Positions 13,159 through 26,463 are shown, counted from the first letter of the stretch. The stretch: DNA of 64,000 bases from Helicoverpa zea (GCF_022581195.2 NC_061462.1:11532001-11596000), one strand, 5' to 3'. Notes: generated by a model not told the origin, from the letters alone. Translations and numbers: made by a program.

Positions 13159-13799
13159 TGGACGCGTTTAAAGGAGATTGGGCAAGAATGTATGAAGTTT
13201 GGTCCAAATGTCCACCACGAACGAGACCTATATAATTAAATAGTCCACTTAATTTAGAGTAACTTTTACTAAGAAAGTAAAAAAAAAACAATGCCAAAAA
13301 AAAGTTATAGCCAAAAATGTATTCTTCATTTTCGGTAGTTTTTTATGTTATCATTATTATTTTTTATTTTATTCCACTTCCATTTCCGCATTTTATCTAA
13401 AACTAAGATGAGTAAGGCACATTTACATGTAAACAGCCCATATTTTTTTGCCCGATGGATGTACGAATCACTAACCAATAGAGGCGCCAGAAGTGCTTGA
13501 ATATACTCAGCGGTTCCTGGATCTAAGAAAGTTCGATGTAACTGGTGGTGTCTTCTCTCTAATAATGAACAATTCTATTTGTCAGAAGTTACAGAAGTAT
13601 GAAAATCAAACATCACGAAAAGTAATTGAAAAAATCTATAAAATGTTTTATTTGATTTTGCTATAACTTTTTTCTGGCATTATATTTTTTTTTACTTTCA
13701 TAACAAAAAATGTTCTATATTTAATGGGCTATCTAGCCATATACGTCTCGTTCGTGGTGGACATTTGGACCGGAATCGCCCATTGTCCTTTCGCGTCCA
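13159..13799. mobile_element. 641-bp foldback element with long inverted repeats
   Basis: The two ends are long, imperfect inverted repeats of roughly 150 bp. Both begin TGGACGCG and share GGTCCAAATGTCCACCACGA and, further in, an A-rich tract followed by AATGCCA and AAAAGTTATAGC. The central 300 bp or so is not repeated and has no coding frame that I recognise. The structure fits a non-autonomous foldback or MITE-type DNA transposon. I could not identify a clean target-site duplication, so exact ends and superfamily are open. Confidence 0.7.
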
Positions 13800-16461
13800 G
13801 GTCAATTGGTTTATACCTCAATATATTCTCATATGTTTGAATGCAGCAGAGTTTCTGAGAACATGAATATCATTTGCTGTCTCTGAGACAATTGGTGCAT
13901 TCATTTGCGATTTAGCAGTTCTTAGATATTAAAACTTGTACACATACATCATTCAAGTTCCTCTTCCAGGCTTCAGTATTCTGTGATTCTTTATGGTTAT
14001 GTAAATAAACTTTTCCTCGTATCAATAGCAGCTGTAATAAGCCGGTGTTAAACATTTCATTAGTGCGTCAAGTCGTTATATTATCATTACTAACAGTTTA
14101 GCATCTAACTTTATCTTTTTCCTTTTCCTAATGATCTGGCTTCGTTTCATAACGCCGCGTGTGACTGGAATCATAATCTGCATTTATGAAAATGTTACTT
14201 GAGTTAAGCACATTTTCACCCGTTTGAAATTTTATTGAACTGCGTATAAAATATAGGTAAGCATGAGATTATGAGAAACCTTGTAACAACAGACAGTGAA
14301 GTAAAAGATCGATAAACATTTATATGCAACATTAAACAAAGACGCAGTAATACAAAGATTATAACAAAAATACACGTTTCCACAAGCACTTAGCGGAGAT
14401 GGTATAAATCATAGAATTCTGACAAGCCTTTGCGAGCATTTCGTTCCGTATAATTGATTGCTTAGTGAAAGTAAAGTGTAACTAAAAGTAAAATCCGAGT
14501 GTAGTTTGAAATAATAATTATAGATGTAATCAGAGATACGCAGACAATACTGTCGGTAGACAATACCGAGTTATTTGTCACGGTATAAAGTATCAGTCTC
14601 TGTAACATTGCAAATAAGTTGAGATAATATAGATGTAAATTAGACCGTGAATAATTTATCAGTGCTCAGAAATCTTGGCAAGTAATTTTAATATGAAAAA
14701 AAAAATACTGATGTCGTTTAGCAAGTAAAAGTACCTACCTATATAGTAATAAATAATGCGCGTGAATCATAAGCGGTGTTTGGATTGGATGTCTTTGAGC
14801 GACCACCTTACGGAATGCTTATAACAATTTGATATGATTGAACTGTTCAAGCATCGAAGTTAACTAAATCAATAACTTCGTAATATGAACACAGGTCGCC
14901 TCCAACAGGTATCTGTGGAGATCTAAGGGTTAGGCCTATGTTCAGCAGTGGACGTCCTATAGCTGAGATGATGATGATGATGAACACAGAGCCTGTTAGT
15001 CAAGGTGGAGACTACGATCCACTTCAGACATGCTCAAACTCAAGAGCAAAAAAAGATCCATTAAGTATAAGTAAGCATTCAATAATTTTGATGAAACTGA
15101 TTGAACCTCACAAATAAGGGCATAGACTTAAAACGAGTTACTTTAGTGAGCTGCAAATTACAAAACGTGCAGAATATTTTCCCAATAGGGCCGGTAAAAA
15201 CGGTCTACATTCTACCTGGGACCGGTTGCCATCGCCCACTGAGTGACTCATCCAGGTTGGATTGCGTGATGTAATAATGATAGGCCGAAGTGTTACGTCT
15301 ACGTAGGCGTACGATGATGCATTTTGTATGCAATGTGATTATTGAATCTGACATTGGGATGAGCTCAATATTTGAGGCCTGTTGTTTTGATTTAGAATGT
15401 CTATGTAATAAATAGGTATTGGTTAAGAGTTCTAGTTACTGCATTGTGCAATAGTTTCAATTGGCAACAATTCGCGTTACTTTTCTCAGAAAGATGCGTA
15501 TCTATTTATGTTACGGTTGTGCTAGTCGATAATAGTTTTGTTGCGACATTTGTCACAGTTGATACTTAATCATTATTTACTGATATTTTTTATTCTGGTG
15601 GATTCAGTCTGCCCTTAGCATACATAGATATTGCTCTCACTTTGTTTTTACTAAGTCTGATAATATTATGTTGCCTTGAATCACGATTTCCCCAACAAAG
15701 CTTAAACCTACAACCTGAGTAACATTTCAATTAACAAAAACTGAACGCAATCAATAGCTCATTGTTGGCGCCGCTTCGCTTCACTCTGCTTCATAAATAA
15801 TAATGTAGTGAGTGCTTAAAACAATACCCGACATAGTTCGCTCATGACGTTATGAGACAGTAAGGAGAATTTCGAATGGAAGATCAGGTTACGAATACAA
15901 AATACTCTTTGTATTTTGAACATTATTTTTCTGAAAATGTTTGTAAGTCAGTGACAGAAATGAACAACAAACACATGAATTTCAAGTTAATAAAATATAT
16001 GTATAGCAGGATAGATGAAAGAGCATAAGCAATCAGTTCATAATACATTTCAAAATAACAGAACCACTGAAGTAAGTCCTAGACGTCGCAAAATCATTAA
16101 TGGCCTTACTACAAAAACTTAAACCCCTGTTTTACACTTATCTACAAAAATTTTGGCTGCAAAATGAACCATATGTCAACGTCATAATTTGACATTTTTT
16201 TAGACAAGGCATAAACTGACGTTAAAAAGTTTTTGTGGTAAGACGGTAAGAATTTATGTGCAAGCAAACAATATTTAATTTCCGATAGCAAATAGCTAGT
16301 TAAGAAGTCTAGGCGTATAGAAATATAGGCCACTGCACCGCTCGTGTGACTTGCAGGCTATCATTCATTACTAATGCATATTTCAATCTAGTTGGTCTCA
16401 TTCTTTAGTTCACGTTTCTTTGAAATGATAGTCACTTTTAACATTTTTGCTTTTGTCAGGT
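13800..16461. other. Gene-free DNA with an RTE-like tail
   Basis: No gene is supported. The only recognisable element is the (GAT)n-tailed LINE fragment at 14895-14985. A GC-richer patch at about 15185-15260 shows no frame or repeat that I can name. Confidence 0.4.
14895..14985 (+). repeat. 3' tail of an RTE-type LINE ending in (GAT)n
   Basis: The words GGCCTATGTTCAGCAGTGGA and CGTCCTATAGCTGAGATGATG, followed by GATGATGATGATGA, match the 3' end of an abundant lepidopteran LINE family that terminates in a GAT microsatellite. Only the extreme 3' end is present, as expected from 5' truncation during target-primed reverse transcription. Confidence 0.6.
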
Positions 16462-16745
16462 ACTTTTGTTACTGTTACAGCCTTTTTATCGTCCCACTGC
16501 TGGGCACAGGCCTCCTCTCACACGGAGAAGGATTGAGCATTAATCACCACGCTTGCTCAATGCAGACTCAGGTTTCCTCAAGATGTTTTCCTTGACCTTT
16601 TTATCAGCCATTGGTGTCCAAGATATACTTAGAAAGTACATACAAACTTAGAAAAGTTGCATTGGTACTTGCCTGAACTGGAATCGAACCCACACCCTCA
16701 TACTCGAGAGGTTGTTGGTTCTTTACCCACTAGGCTACCACGACT
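16462..16745 (-). repeat. Complete tRNA-derived SINE with 11-bp target-site duplication
   Basis: On the minus strand the element starts with a tRNA-like head carrying pol III box A (TGGTAGCCTAGTGG, 16727-16740) and box B (GGTTCGATTCC, 16680-16690). It ends with a conserved tail containing TCCGTGTGAGAGGAGGCCTG and CAGCAGTGGGACGATAAAAAG. The flanking duplication TTTTGTCAGGT is at 16451-16461 and 16746-16756, so the insertion is intact. Tail-only copies lie at 38388-38450 and 60695-60772. It should be pol III transcribed and mobilised by a partner LINE that shares its tail. Confidence 0.8.
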
Positions 16746-19700
16746 TTTTGTCAGGTGAATATGTCTAAATATATCTCTCTAGTTTTTATCAAAGACCACT
16801 TTATATTTGGGTTCTGTTCATGTCTTCCCAAGGAACAGAAATTAGCAGTAGATTCTGAAAACTTTATTGGTTTCTCGAAAAGGCTATTAAGACTTACATC
16901 TCAAATAGACGCGGAAATCTTATAAAAATAATGGAACACAATTCCAATAAAAGCTCTAAACCTTTAATCTTCTTATAAGAAAAAGTTTTCCTCGTGAAAT
17001 AGGTCGCCATATAAAAGCAGTTTAAGGTTTCAATCGGACTCGGTCGCGCGGTTTCTGTCCGCATACAGTCGCATGCGGATAATGTTGCTCAGTTGACCTA
17101 ATATAACGTCACTTTGCTGCAGTTATGGGAATGCTTTCTAGACCAGTAGCATCACATGCTTTTACCGATATAATTAAGATAGAAGACTAATAATCAGGAA
17201 AGTCAAGGTTACGATCAAAACTACCACATATTGAACGAAAAATATTGCTATTAATTTTTAAGCTGACCTCAATAAAAGGATCGCCCTTTTCGAAGAACCT
17301 CGTTCATCAAAGGGTAGATAAGTAGATCAAAGAAGCCAACAACAAATCCAGTTCAGCGCCAGTCCACCTGATGGCAGCAGCCAACAATCGCTGGCAATCT
17401 GCTACAAACTAGATTACACCCAACCTGCTTCCATTCCATGTATCTGATGTAGGTAACAGGTTTACAAGCCGGTCGATGCTCGGAGCGATTCGCTCAATGA
17501 TTGACAATCAACTTAACGACATGCTCACGACACCCTGTGGTTATCGATACTAGAGATATGTATCGATTACAACATCGTGTGGGCGGATTGGCGAACAACC
17601 GGTTTTTTGCTAGGCATAACGAGTCGACAGGAACCTAGAAAACTGTCCGCTATTAAAATGTCTGCGTACAATTTACTTATAGATGAAGGGAAGCCAACTA
17701 ACTTCCTTACATCTTTTGATACGAGTGGGCGACGAATCGATTCCGTATCGATAATTTGAATAACCATTTCTAGTATAAATAGGATCGTAAAGCCTTTTAA
17801 GGGATTAAGTGAAGTGTCGTGGGCTTCTCTATACGATGGGGTTTAAGTACCCAAGTATCGAGCCAAGGCTTAGGATTAATTGTTAGTAGAAGTTTATTTC
17901 CCTACTCTTCGAATGTATTTAGGAATCGAATACATTACATGTTCGTTTAGATTACCATTCAATTTCTAACTGAAAATGATGCTTCGAAATTTATTTAATC
18001 TTTGCCTAAACTAGGTCTGCAAACAGTGAGTTGTGAAACATTTCCGCCCGTATTCTTATCTTGTCTAAAGTAAATAGCGCCAATTGTTTAATTGGTAGGT
18101 AAACTGGTCAATCGATTGGAAACCAGGACAATAGATAAATTCGCGCAAATAGTCCTACAATTTTATCCTGGGTCCCTGGACTAATTGGTTAGTGACTGTT
18201 TCTTAGAAACGCCTACATCGAAACCACTGCAAGTCTTGGAAGTTATAATATTTAAATAGAAGGATTATGCAAAGATTATTATGCAATCTGTTTCTTATTT
18301 TATTAGGTATACACCATTATAATGGTGGGTGTGTAAGACAATGATGTGCCAATCAATGTAATGAATTCCATTACTTCAGTGGTTACAATTACTTGTATTG
18401 TAAGGATAATTCACACCAGTAATAACAAAGGTGGCAACAGCTATTAATGTGTGACATTGGAAATGTATAACACTTTCAATGGTAGGAATACGAAGGAAGT
18501 AACACGATATTGTAAATTGACGGATGTTTAATGTAAATATTAGCCACACAAATCCTTAAAGACTAAATAGGTCTAAAGTTCACTCTCTTCTCTCCTAGAC
18601 TACCTTAAAATGGTTCACTCAGTATCCCACTTAGACCTACCATTCTCTCAGCTTTAAAAATTACTGTCGTCAATTTCATACCCTTGGCACGTGATGTTCT
18701 AGCACTACTTCACTACCAAACTGCACTACCAAAGGACCTCGAAAATAGATGGAACACAAGTACATGTCACTGATATAGGCACGTTCCCAGCCATCCATAT
18801 CAATTAAGTGGCGGTATCAGTTATCAGTACGCGAATAGTAAGTATCTGAACACAGATCACAATATAGTGACTAATTGTGACAGCATACCGCAGGGCTGCC
18901 AACTATCTGACCGATCGTGACGCAGGCTCGGATAAGTGCTCAGTTTAAAAACTTCAGTGGACTTCAGAGGATTCACCGGGTTTTGAATACTTAGTTTAAG
19001 AATCTGCTCTTTTTATAATTTTGGTCACATGGGTGACAGATGTAAATGGATATACCGTTTATATATCGTTTTCACCAATGCCATCATGTTGAACAGAATT
19101 ACATTTCTTACATCTTCCTTTTTTTTGTTACTTGAAGCAGTGGTTATGCGTCATACCAAATAAATATGCTCTTCAATAAACTTAGGTGTACCTTTGTTTC
19201 GCCTTTGTGCCAAATAAAATGCTTCAGTATCAAACGATGAAGCCTGAGTTACCAGGGATTACAATAATAAATCCATGCGTCAGCCTAACGCACTTCTAAA
19301 CTATGATACACATTTAAATAAACTTGGCGTTGAATACTCTAAACGCCTAGGTACACTGACCTGGATACTAGAGCAATCCAGTTATCATTGCAAGACAGAT
19401 TGAGGGCAAAACTATTTAGATCTTATAAGTTATTGTTTAAGATTAATTGTAGTGCCAGACCTAGGAGTTTGGTAATAATAGAATGTGAGCTGTGTGTTGC
19501 AGCTATAGAATATAAATCTACCAGTTCCAAAGTAGATGGTAACCAGTAGAATTTTTGCAGCACAAAATCTAGTTTGACCTTTCAGCAAGTACTATCAATT
19601 CTGCTAATGCAACATGTCAAAATGTAAGACACGTTGACAATTCAGTACATGTTAGATAAAACGTTGCTACAATCTCAGAGAGGAACATAGAAATTCTGAT

Positions 19701-21404
19701 GTCGTATTCACAGATGCCAGTGGCTAAGAGAATGAGTTACGATCACTTCGAAACATACCAAGACTAAGACACTTGATTAACATAGAATGCAAGGAATGAT
19801 CAATATGTAAGGTAGGAGATGTAGAAACGAAGATTTATAACTTTGGAATCTAGGCAAGCTTAGTTATAGAACCGTTATCGATTATAAAGCTGTTTCATTT
19901 ATTTCCTTTGCCTTTCTAGGATCACGAGTTACAAAGATAATCTTACTAAATAAAAGGCTAAATATAGATCTTATTCAAGTAGCAATGACCGGCTCAGAAC
20001 ACTAAAATGTTTCTGGGTCAGAATTGCAGGCCAGAGAAGACATTACCAGAATACTAAATAATGCTGAACAAAGTTTGCAGACATCGTAAAACAAATACGA
20101 GAATTTTCAACGGACATTCACGAGTTTACCGAAATCTCTTTAAAATGTAAGAGAGTAATGCTAGTGCCTACATGGTCACAGTAACTGAAGAGTTTGAAGT
20201 AATTTACGAAAAAGAAATCCTATCTGCATGTGTTTTACGTGTTCTACATAAATGTCTTGTGATCCTTACAAAGGACAGGAGAGACTAACACAGTCATCTA
20301 AAACTGTATATGCCAAGTGAAAAACTCCATTAAAATTATCTTCCAGATTTTTTATTAAATTAAATCTTTTAGAACCTCGTCAGTTGAGAGAAATTAGAAT
20401 CTAGACTGAGCGAGTGATGATTTTGTATGTTAACACGATTATGTGTCATCGGTCTGCGCAGACGCACAGACGCTACGCTCACCTGCGCATGAGTCATATG
20501 TTGAGCTTTATTTTATTTATTTCATGTATTATACTTGATAATCTTCTGGTATATTTAGAGCGCTAAATTAAGGAGTAATTAAAAGGTACAAAAAGTGCAG
20601 CTGTCTATAAAATTTGAATGTGAGTCATGCCACATGTTTGTAAAGTGATACCTGTTTATTAATTTTGACGGGTAGTGTTATGGATTAATTCTACCAGATT
20701 TTGGTAGGGCGTTGTAAATGTGGACAGCATAAGACTATTCAAGCATAGTAATCAACATTACTATTATCAAAGTACCGTAGAAAATATTGTTTTAAGTTAT
20801 CAAGACGAAGAAGAAGCGAATATTGCCAGCCGTTGTGCGAAATAAAACCGCGAAAAGAAAGCGCTATTAAAACAGCCAATGGAACATCTGCATCGATAAA
20901 GCAGTTTTCTAACCAATAGATAGAAAGCAAATAGTATTCAGGAATTAAACTAACAAGTACAAACGTAATGATTTACATATTTTACATGTTTCGTGATCGT
21001 AACGTTGGAATTGTAAATAGTCATCGATTCCGGGCTTTCATTGCCAATGTCGCTTTTATGTTTTATTGATTAGACAACCCGCTAGTATTAAAAATAAGTA
21101 GTTGTACATGAAGCTACTAGGACCCACGTTCACATACAGCATAAACGTTGGTATTGTAGAGAGTGCAGTTTAAAAGACGAAAACACAGACGTGAAAAATC
21201 TGTTATTCATAAATTCTTATTTTATAATAATATGCAGCATTAATACCCAGCTACCATTCCATCACCACAAGATGCAACCCTCGAACCACAATTAAGATGC
21301 AAATGTATGCATCAGTGCAGATTGGTGCAGCCATCAGCTATGGAATATTTTACGTACCTATACATGCAATATGATTATATATTAAAGAAACTATAACTAC
21401 ATAA

Positions 21405-21680
21405 CATGAAAATATAGGACATTATGTAGAATGTTGCCGACTTCTAGACAACTTTAAAAATCCAATACCCGAATCGAATGCTTTTAAAAATGATGCCCTG
21501 AAATATCCATTTAATGCAAAAGCACGTTCTGCAGTTTTGAACGCTTTTGAAGAACACTCCGATGATGGATCTCCTATACTGAATTTAGATCACACGTTTC
21601 AATGAGAATTGGAAACAGATGGACTTAACGATGAGGCTATTGCTCTCAATAGAATTATTATTTCAGCTTATATCACCATG
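21405..21680 (+). pseudogene. Coding-like relic of unknown family with an in-frame stop
   Basis: A plus-strand frame without an ATG opens after a stop at 21402-21404. It reads about 66 codons of protein-like sequence (for example CRLLDNFKNPIPESNAFKND, then ALKYPFNAKARSAVLNAFEE) to a TGA at 21603-21605. The same frame then continues for about 25 codons (ELETDGLNDEAIALNRIII) to TGA. A possible acceptor (atatag) lies at 21417. Balanced amino-acid use and continuation past the stop suggest a decayed exon. I cannot name the family. It might instead be a genuine last exon ending at 21605. Confidence 0.25.
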
Positions 21681-21709
21681 TGACATGGTGATGGTTCTAT
21701 TTGAACCAT
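21672..21709. repeat. Two adjacent perfect hairpins
   Basis: ATCACCATGT-G-ACATGGTGAT (21672-21692) is a perfect 10-bp stem with a one-base centre. It overlaps a second hairpin with 7-bp arms, ATGGTTC-TATTT-GAACCAT (21691-21709). Together they form a compact cruciform-prone site directly after the coding-like relic. Function is unknown, and it may be a transposon end remnant. Confidence 0.5.
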
Positions 21710-24224
21710 TGAAATATTGATAGATGATATTTTTGGAAATCTCTAAGCTATTTCAGTCTCTTCAAATCCAAATATAATTGTATCCACGGATGAACAATGA
21801 AGGCTTCTGTCTAAAATAACCTATTGAACCTTGTTATTTATTTAATGTTTTTGTTTTTGAAAAGGGTATTGAATTTGATGAAATTAGCGTACGTCTCACA
21901 ACATGCGTTTACGCAGAAAGCAAAATAGCGGTAACTAATGATGAGACAGCTTTGTCTCATTGTCAACGACCACAATAACCCACTTTCTTCCTACACATGC
22001 TTGTCGTTCTAACTAGCTCACTTGAGATTTTCTTTTACTTCAACAATAATAATACAAAGCAACATATGATCTACCTACAATAACGTGCATTGTCATGTAA
22101 CCATATCGATACTCAACATTTTTTTTTTGGGAGAAGCCTCAACAAAAACATTGGTAACAACGAGTTACAAAATAATACCTCATTGTAGACTAAATATGCA
22201 TGAATACGCTGTTAGAACATTGTCATGAAATAGATACTGATATTCAATCTTTAACTTTTGATATGCCGCTCGACTGAAAAAAGTCACTTCACCAAGAAAC
22301 ATCGCTATTCTTTTATTTCCTTATTGTAAGCCACATGCAACAGTCTCTTCTAATAAGTACAAATTAAATGAGGCGTTTATAAAAACGTGTGGAACAATAA
22401 CAATTGTTGCACAGATGTGCTCTCTCCGAGCTCATAACTCCTTATTCACTGAGCTGACCTGTTTACTGTATAGCGCCGGTTCTATTCCCGAACGTGACTC
22501 ACTACACTAATTATAAGTGAAATTACTCGAGCACGGTCATTACTCCACCGACTGGTTGTAACAAGTTAGGTAATGCTTTATTTATTTTTAGGTGGACGTA
22601 GGTCAAGAACATTTTGAAATTATGGATTTTTTTATCTTCGGGATATACCGAATCTGACAACGGTGAAAATGATGACTCACATCATTATTATAGAAGAAAA
22701 AGAAGTAATTAATAATAGAAATAGCTTAGAACATTAACATAGGACATGCTATTAAGGACAAAGATATTATGAGGATGATGTGTGATCCCATCAAAACTTT
22801 CACACGACTAAAGCAATAACATCACAATATACACTGATAATGAAAATAATCAACGCAATGAACATGGATATTAATATTGATGAGAAGATAGATAATAATG
22901 AAAAACACTACTACTATAATATAACATACTTATATGAAGCTGAACTTATACATGTATAAAAATTTCATAACTGACCAACAAATACCGTAGAATCAGTTGG
23001 CCACGCGTAATCGAATGTCCTCAAAGAATAAATCAAGTATTTTTTGCAAGAGCTCTCACAATCGCTGCACTAAATGACGCTGATTACACATTAATATTGC
23101 ACATGCACCATAAACAGTAATACTGAGAATCATACAAGTTGAGAAACTCTGATCGTGATGCAAGTAGGCTCTATGCTCTAATAGATGTTAGAATGCACGA
23201 TATAAATGTAAATAAGAATAAAATAATTGTAATTACTGAAAGTAGTAGAAAGACTGGATTGCAACAAAAAGAACATACGTTAGAAACTTTAGACAAAAGA
23301 ATATGAGGCAAAAATAATTATTTCTAGCTAGAAAGTAATATGCATAAGAAGACTGAATAACGGGAGGTAATTCCTGGTTTTGCAATAGAGAACAAATGAA
23401 TAATAATAACGCAGGAATTATAGAGAACTATAAATAATTACAGTTATATCAGATTAATTATAGAAAGATAACATTAAACAAGATTGTCCAAACACTTTAC
23501 ACATTGTTTAGGAAACACCTTATCGTATTGCCAAATTGTTTTCATTCATATCAGTCATAGTGAAAATATTTACAGTCCGGTATTATCCATTAAGTTCCGA
23601 GTAGATAGTGACCTCGAAGCTCACTGGTGGAAATTTATTAGCCACTTCGTGTAATGGATATAATTTTCTATCTGTGTCAAAGGTTTTGGGTCTGCGTTCA
23701 CTTTCTGACGCCGTTTAGTTGAAAGAATGGAGGAATCGCAATCGTTTTTGTTTGTAGATTGTTCATATTATTTTTTATTATGCTGTGATACTTTAGCTTT
23801 AGTTTTATCTTTGTTGCCTCTACCCCTGTCATGTCGTGATTTGGATGTTATTAAGAAAGTATTCGCTAATTCATTTTTCCTGCTTCACGTTATGTCAGCT
23901 TGGTCACCCATAAGGACAGGTTAAGGATAAAACATATCTTCAAGATGATTGACGTCCATTGTACATCATTGTTTGATATATTCTTTAGTTTAGCATTCAA
24001 GACAGTGATTCAGTCCTAATGTTCTCATAATGTGTTCCATCTTAGGCGGACTCGTGGGCAGAAGTGAAGTTTGAAGGTCGGTCATTTCAACATCGTTAAG
24101 TATAAAGGACGTGGCACATTACAGCAGCACCGCAACAGCTCGGCTCCACACCAGCATTTAAGTTGTCATTCAATTTAGAGCATTAAATCGTGTATATTAT
24201 AATATATTTCGTAATGTCAATATG

Positions 24225-24620
24225 AAAAAGCCAACGGCGAGCAGTCAGCGTGCTTGCCGCTTCCACACAACTCGACTCGCCGCCCGCGTGCTGCAAGCGA
24301 GCGGTCCTCATGCGTACAGCGCGCCGACGGCGTGCTAATTGCCCGCCGACTCCGAGCCGGCAGCGAAACAACGTCATTACGTCGTGTTCAATCATAACAT
24401 CAATCATAATCGTCTTAAAATAATATTGAGTTTGCGGTGACAGCAAGCTTACACCTCGCGGCCGGCGCGCGGACGGCGCGCCGACGGCGAGCGGACGGCA
24501 CGCCGACGGCGAGCGGACGGCGCGCCGACGGCGAGCGGACAGCGCGTGGTTGGCGCGCTGTCCGCTCGCCGTAGTCTTAATTCGAGGCGACGCCGTGCTG
24601 CAGCCGTGCTGTTGCCGTGC
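24225..24620. repeat. GC-rich island with 22-bp tandem repeats and a 19-bp hairpin
   Basis: This block is strongly GC- and CpG-rich against an AT-rich background. It has three consecutive 22-bp units based on GGACGGCGCGCCGACGGCGA plus GC (24471-24492, 24493-24514, 24515-24536). These run into a perfect 19-bp inverted repeat (arms 24528-24546 and 24554-24572, loop TGGTTGG). Related GCCGACGGCG words recur around 24325. The long minus-strand frame across it is a by-product of repeat composition. It could be a repeat element or a promoter-like CpG island; no transcript start is evident. Confidence 0.6.
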
Positions 24621-24639
24621 TGCTATAATGTGCCACAAG

Positions 24640-26174
24640 CTTTAAGCTTAACACATTGTACCATGTTGTCGGCATATAATTGCATGTTTTGAAAACAAAC
24701 CAATAATTAGTGATGTTTAACAAACATTCGATGATTTATTTACATAATGTGGTTTGTAGGGCTTATTACTGTATCGGAAGCTGTCCGAGAATAACTGAGG
24801 AAAATTGATCAATCAACCGCATAATGGGGTCTCTACGAACACTTTTTTGTTGATAATTTTAATGTAATTTACGGTAAGCAATTCATAATATATTTTGAGC
24901 TGTTAAAATATTACTGAACCAAGCCGTTCACAGGCTATTCATATCATAAATCAATAAATTAATCATCGCTTGCATTCAAAACATCGTCTTCATGGCTACC
25001 ACCCACACTAAGGGACTCATTAATACTTCGGAACGAAACATAAATTTAGATCCTAACTACCGAATATCCAGCTCCTGAAATACGGATTTAGAAGTGAGAA
25101 GACTGATGTACTATAAACACTTCGCTACTGAATTATACTCCCTATTGTTAGTGTGTTAGGGTACAAGGTGACCGTAACTGGAAGGTGGCACGTCAAGATG
25201 CACCCCCACGGTAAACATCCGGTAGTTAAACTCGTATTCGAGATGTCTTCATTCTATAAAGTGCTTTTCCTTGTTAGAAAAATGCCGTGAATATCCGTGA
25301 TGCTCCCTTTTGTGGGATTTTAAGTGTTCGCTACGTTGAATGAGAGTTCTAATGATTCAATGAGTGTTAAACATTAATATTTTAAGATGGACCGGTGGAC
25401 CACAGTTAGTAAACACCAGTGCGTGGTAAAAAATATAGAGGAGCGTACTAACGGCTACCGACGCATCAGCCATAAAACAATAGCCAGTGATGCCTGAAAT
25501 CACCGAAGGTACACTAGTTCACTATCCGATGGTTACCTCCATGATAGGTCTTCGATTGGACCGTTCATGCAGAACGATTTCTACGCATTCCGCCGATAAT
25601 GTTGCGATTTCTGCCCGTTTACGATTCAATTAAACCCTGCGGGCTTTGTTTGCAAAAAGTTAAAACAAAAAAAACACTGATGATTAAAATCACTAGTCTA
25701 GTCACTCTCCATGTTCACATATAAAAACCAATTAAAACTAAATAATTACACAGTAACAATTTCGTATTCGCGAACGCGGTTCGAAATTTGAATGTAGAAA
25801 GTAATGGCGGCGGTTGTGCGCCCAATGGCCGCGTGGAGCGCAGACTGAACGCGGAGCGGCGCGTACGCAGCGTGCGTGCATGCAACCGCATGCGCAAGCC
25901 GATATGGTGGGATATTGTTTCAGCCGATATAATTATGTTTACTTAACGCGGGTTCGTTTACCAGTGCATCTGTACAGTGTTCAATCGAAATAGAAACAGA
26001 TGATGGGGTTGAGTGAGAGGCTTACTTGGAAACTGTAATCCCACATCAACACGGATGATAATATTACGGATTGGTACTATAATATCCTTTCTCCTTAACT
26101 TCAAAACTGAAATCAATATTGATTTCTTACCAGAATGCGTGCACGGAACACACGATTAGAATAATGCTAGTCAA
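24640..26174. other. Gene-free DNA with a second small GC-rich patch
   Basis: No gene is supported. A GC-rich patch at about 25806-25900 contains GCGGAGCGGCGCGTACGCAG and a GCATGCAACCGCATGC hairpin. It resembles the island at 24225-24620 in base composition but not in its repeat unit. Such patches may mark promoters or GC-rich repeats. Confidence 0.35.
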
Positions 26175-26175
26175 A

Positions 26176-26217
26176 CCAATTTAATAACAACAACAACCAA
26201 TTTAATAACAACAACAA
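26176..26217. repeat. Two tandem copies of a 21-bp unit beside MITE copy 2
   Basis: The unit CCAATTTAATAACAACAACA plus A occurs at 26176-26196 and again, identically, at 26197-26217. A partial third copy (TTTAATAACAATAA) runs up to the MITE at 26235. This is a simple local duplication. Confidence 0.8.
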
Positions 26218-26234
26218 TTTAATAACAATAATTA

Positions 26235-26461
26235 AAGTTCGGCCATTCAGAGAATGCGTTCCTGACACGTCGCGATTGAACTGACGACGTAATAACATTC
26301 ATTGATTATTGATATAATAATGTTGTTTTAATGCTCCTCAATTGTTAAAACGGTAAACAACCAGCAAAAATATTTTTATCGTAACTGCAACGCCATTGCA
26401 AAGTTACGTCGTCAGTTCAATCGCGACGTGTCAGGAACGCATTCTCTGAATGGCCGAACTA
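26235..26461. mobile_element. 227-bp MITE, copy 2
   Basis: This copy is identical to copy 1 (4273-4499), in the same orientation and at the same length, except that its first base is A instead of T. TA lies on both sides (26233-26234 and 26462-26463). Identity across 226 of 227 positions at a separate locus implies very recent movement of this family. Confidence 0.9.
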
Positions 26462-26463
26462 TA

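Larger units (their letters stand above)
16757..24224. other. Gene-free DNA with one coding-like relic and palindrome clusters
   Basis: No complete gene is supported. The possible coding relic at 21405-21680 and the hairpin cluster at 21672-21709 are listed separately. A 16-bp perfect palindrome, CACCATTATAATGGTG, lies at 18312-18327. The rest is AT-rich. Confidence 0.4.

Noticed and set aside
16680..16740. tRNA gene on the minus strand
   Set aside because: Box A and box B are present, but the sequence continues into a SINE body with a known tail and is flanked by an 11-bp target duplication, so it is a retroposon. The same reasoning applies to 53461-53530.
24183..24638. 151-codon open frame on the minus strand
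   Set aside because: It lies in the GC-rich tandem-repeat island. Its Arg/Ala-rich repetitive composition follows from the repeat, and there is no domain or splice signal.
25117..25290. Plus frame reading GYKVTVTGRWHVKMHPHGKH
   Set aside because: About 50 codons, no ATG in a good context and no neighbouring exon-like signals. Probably random.
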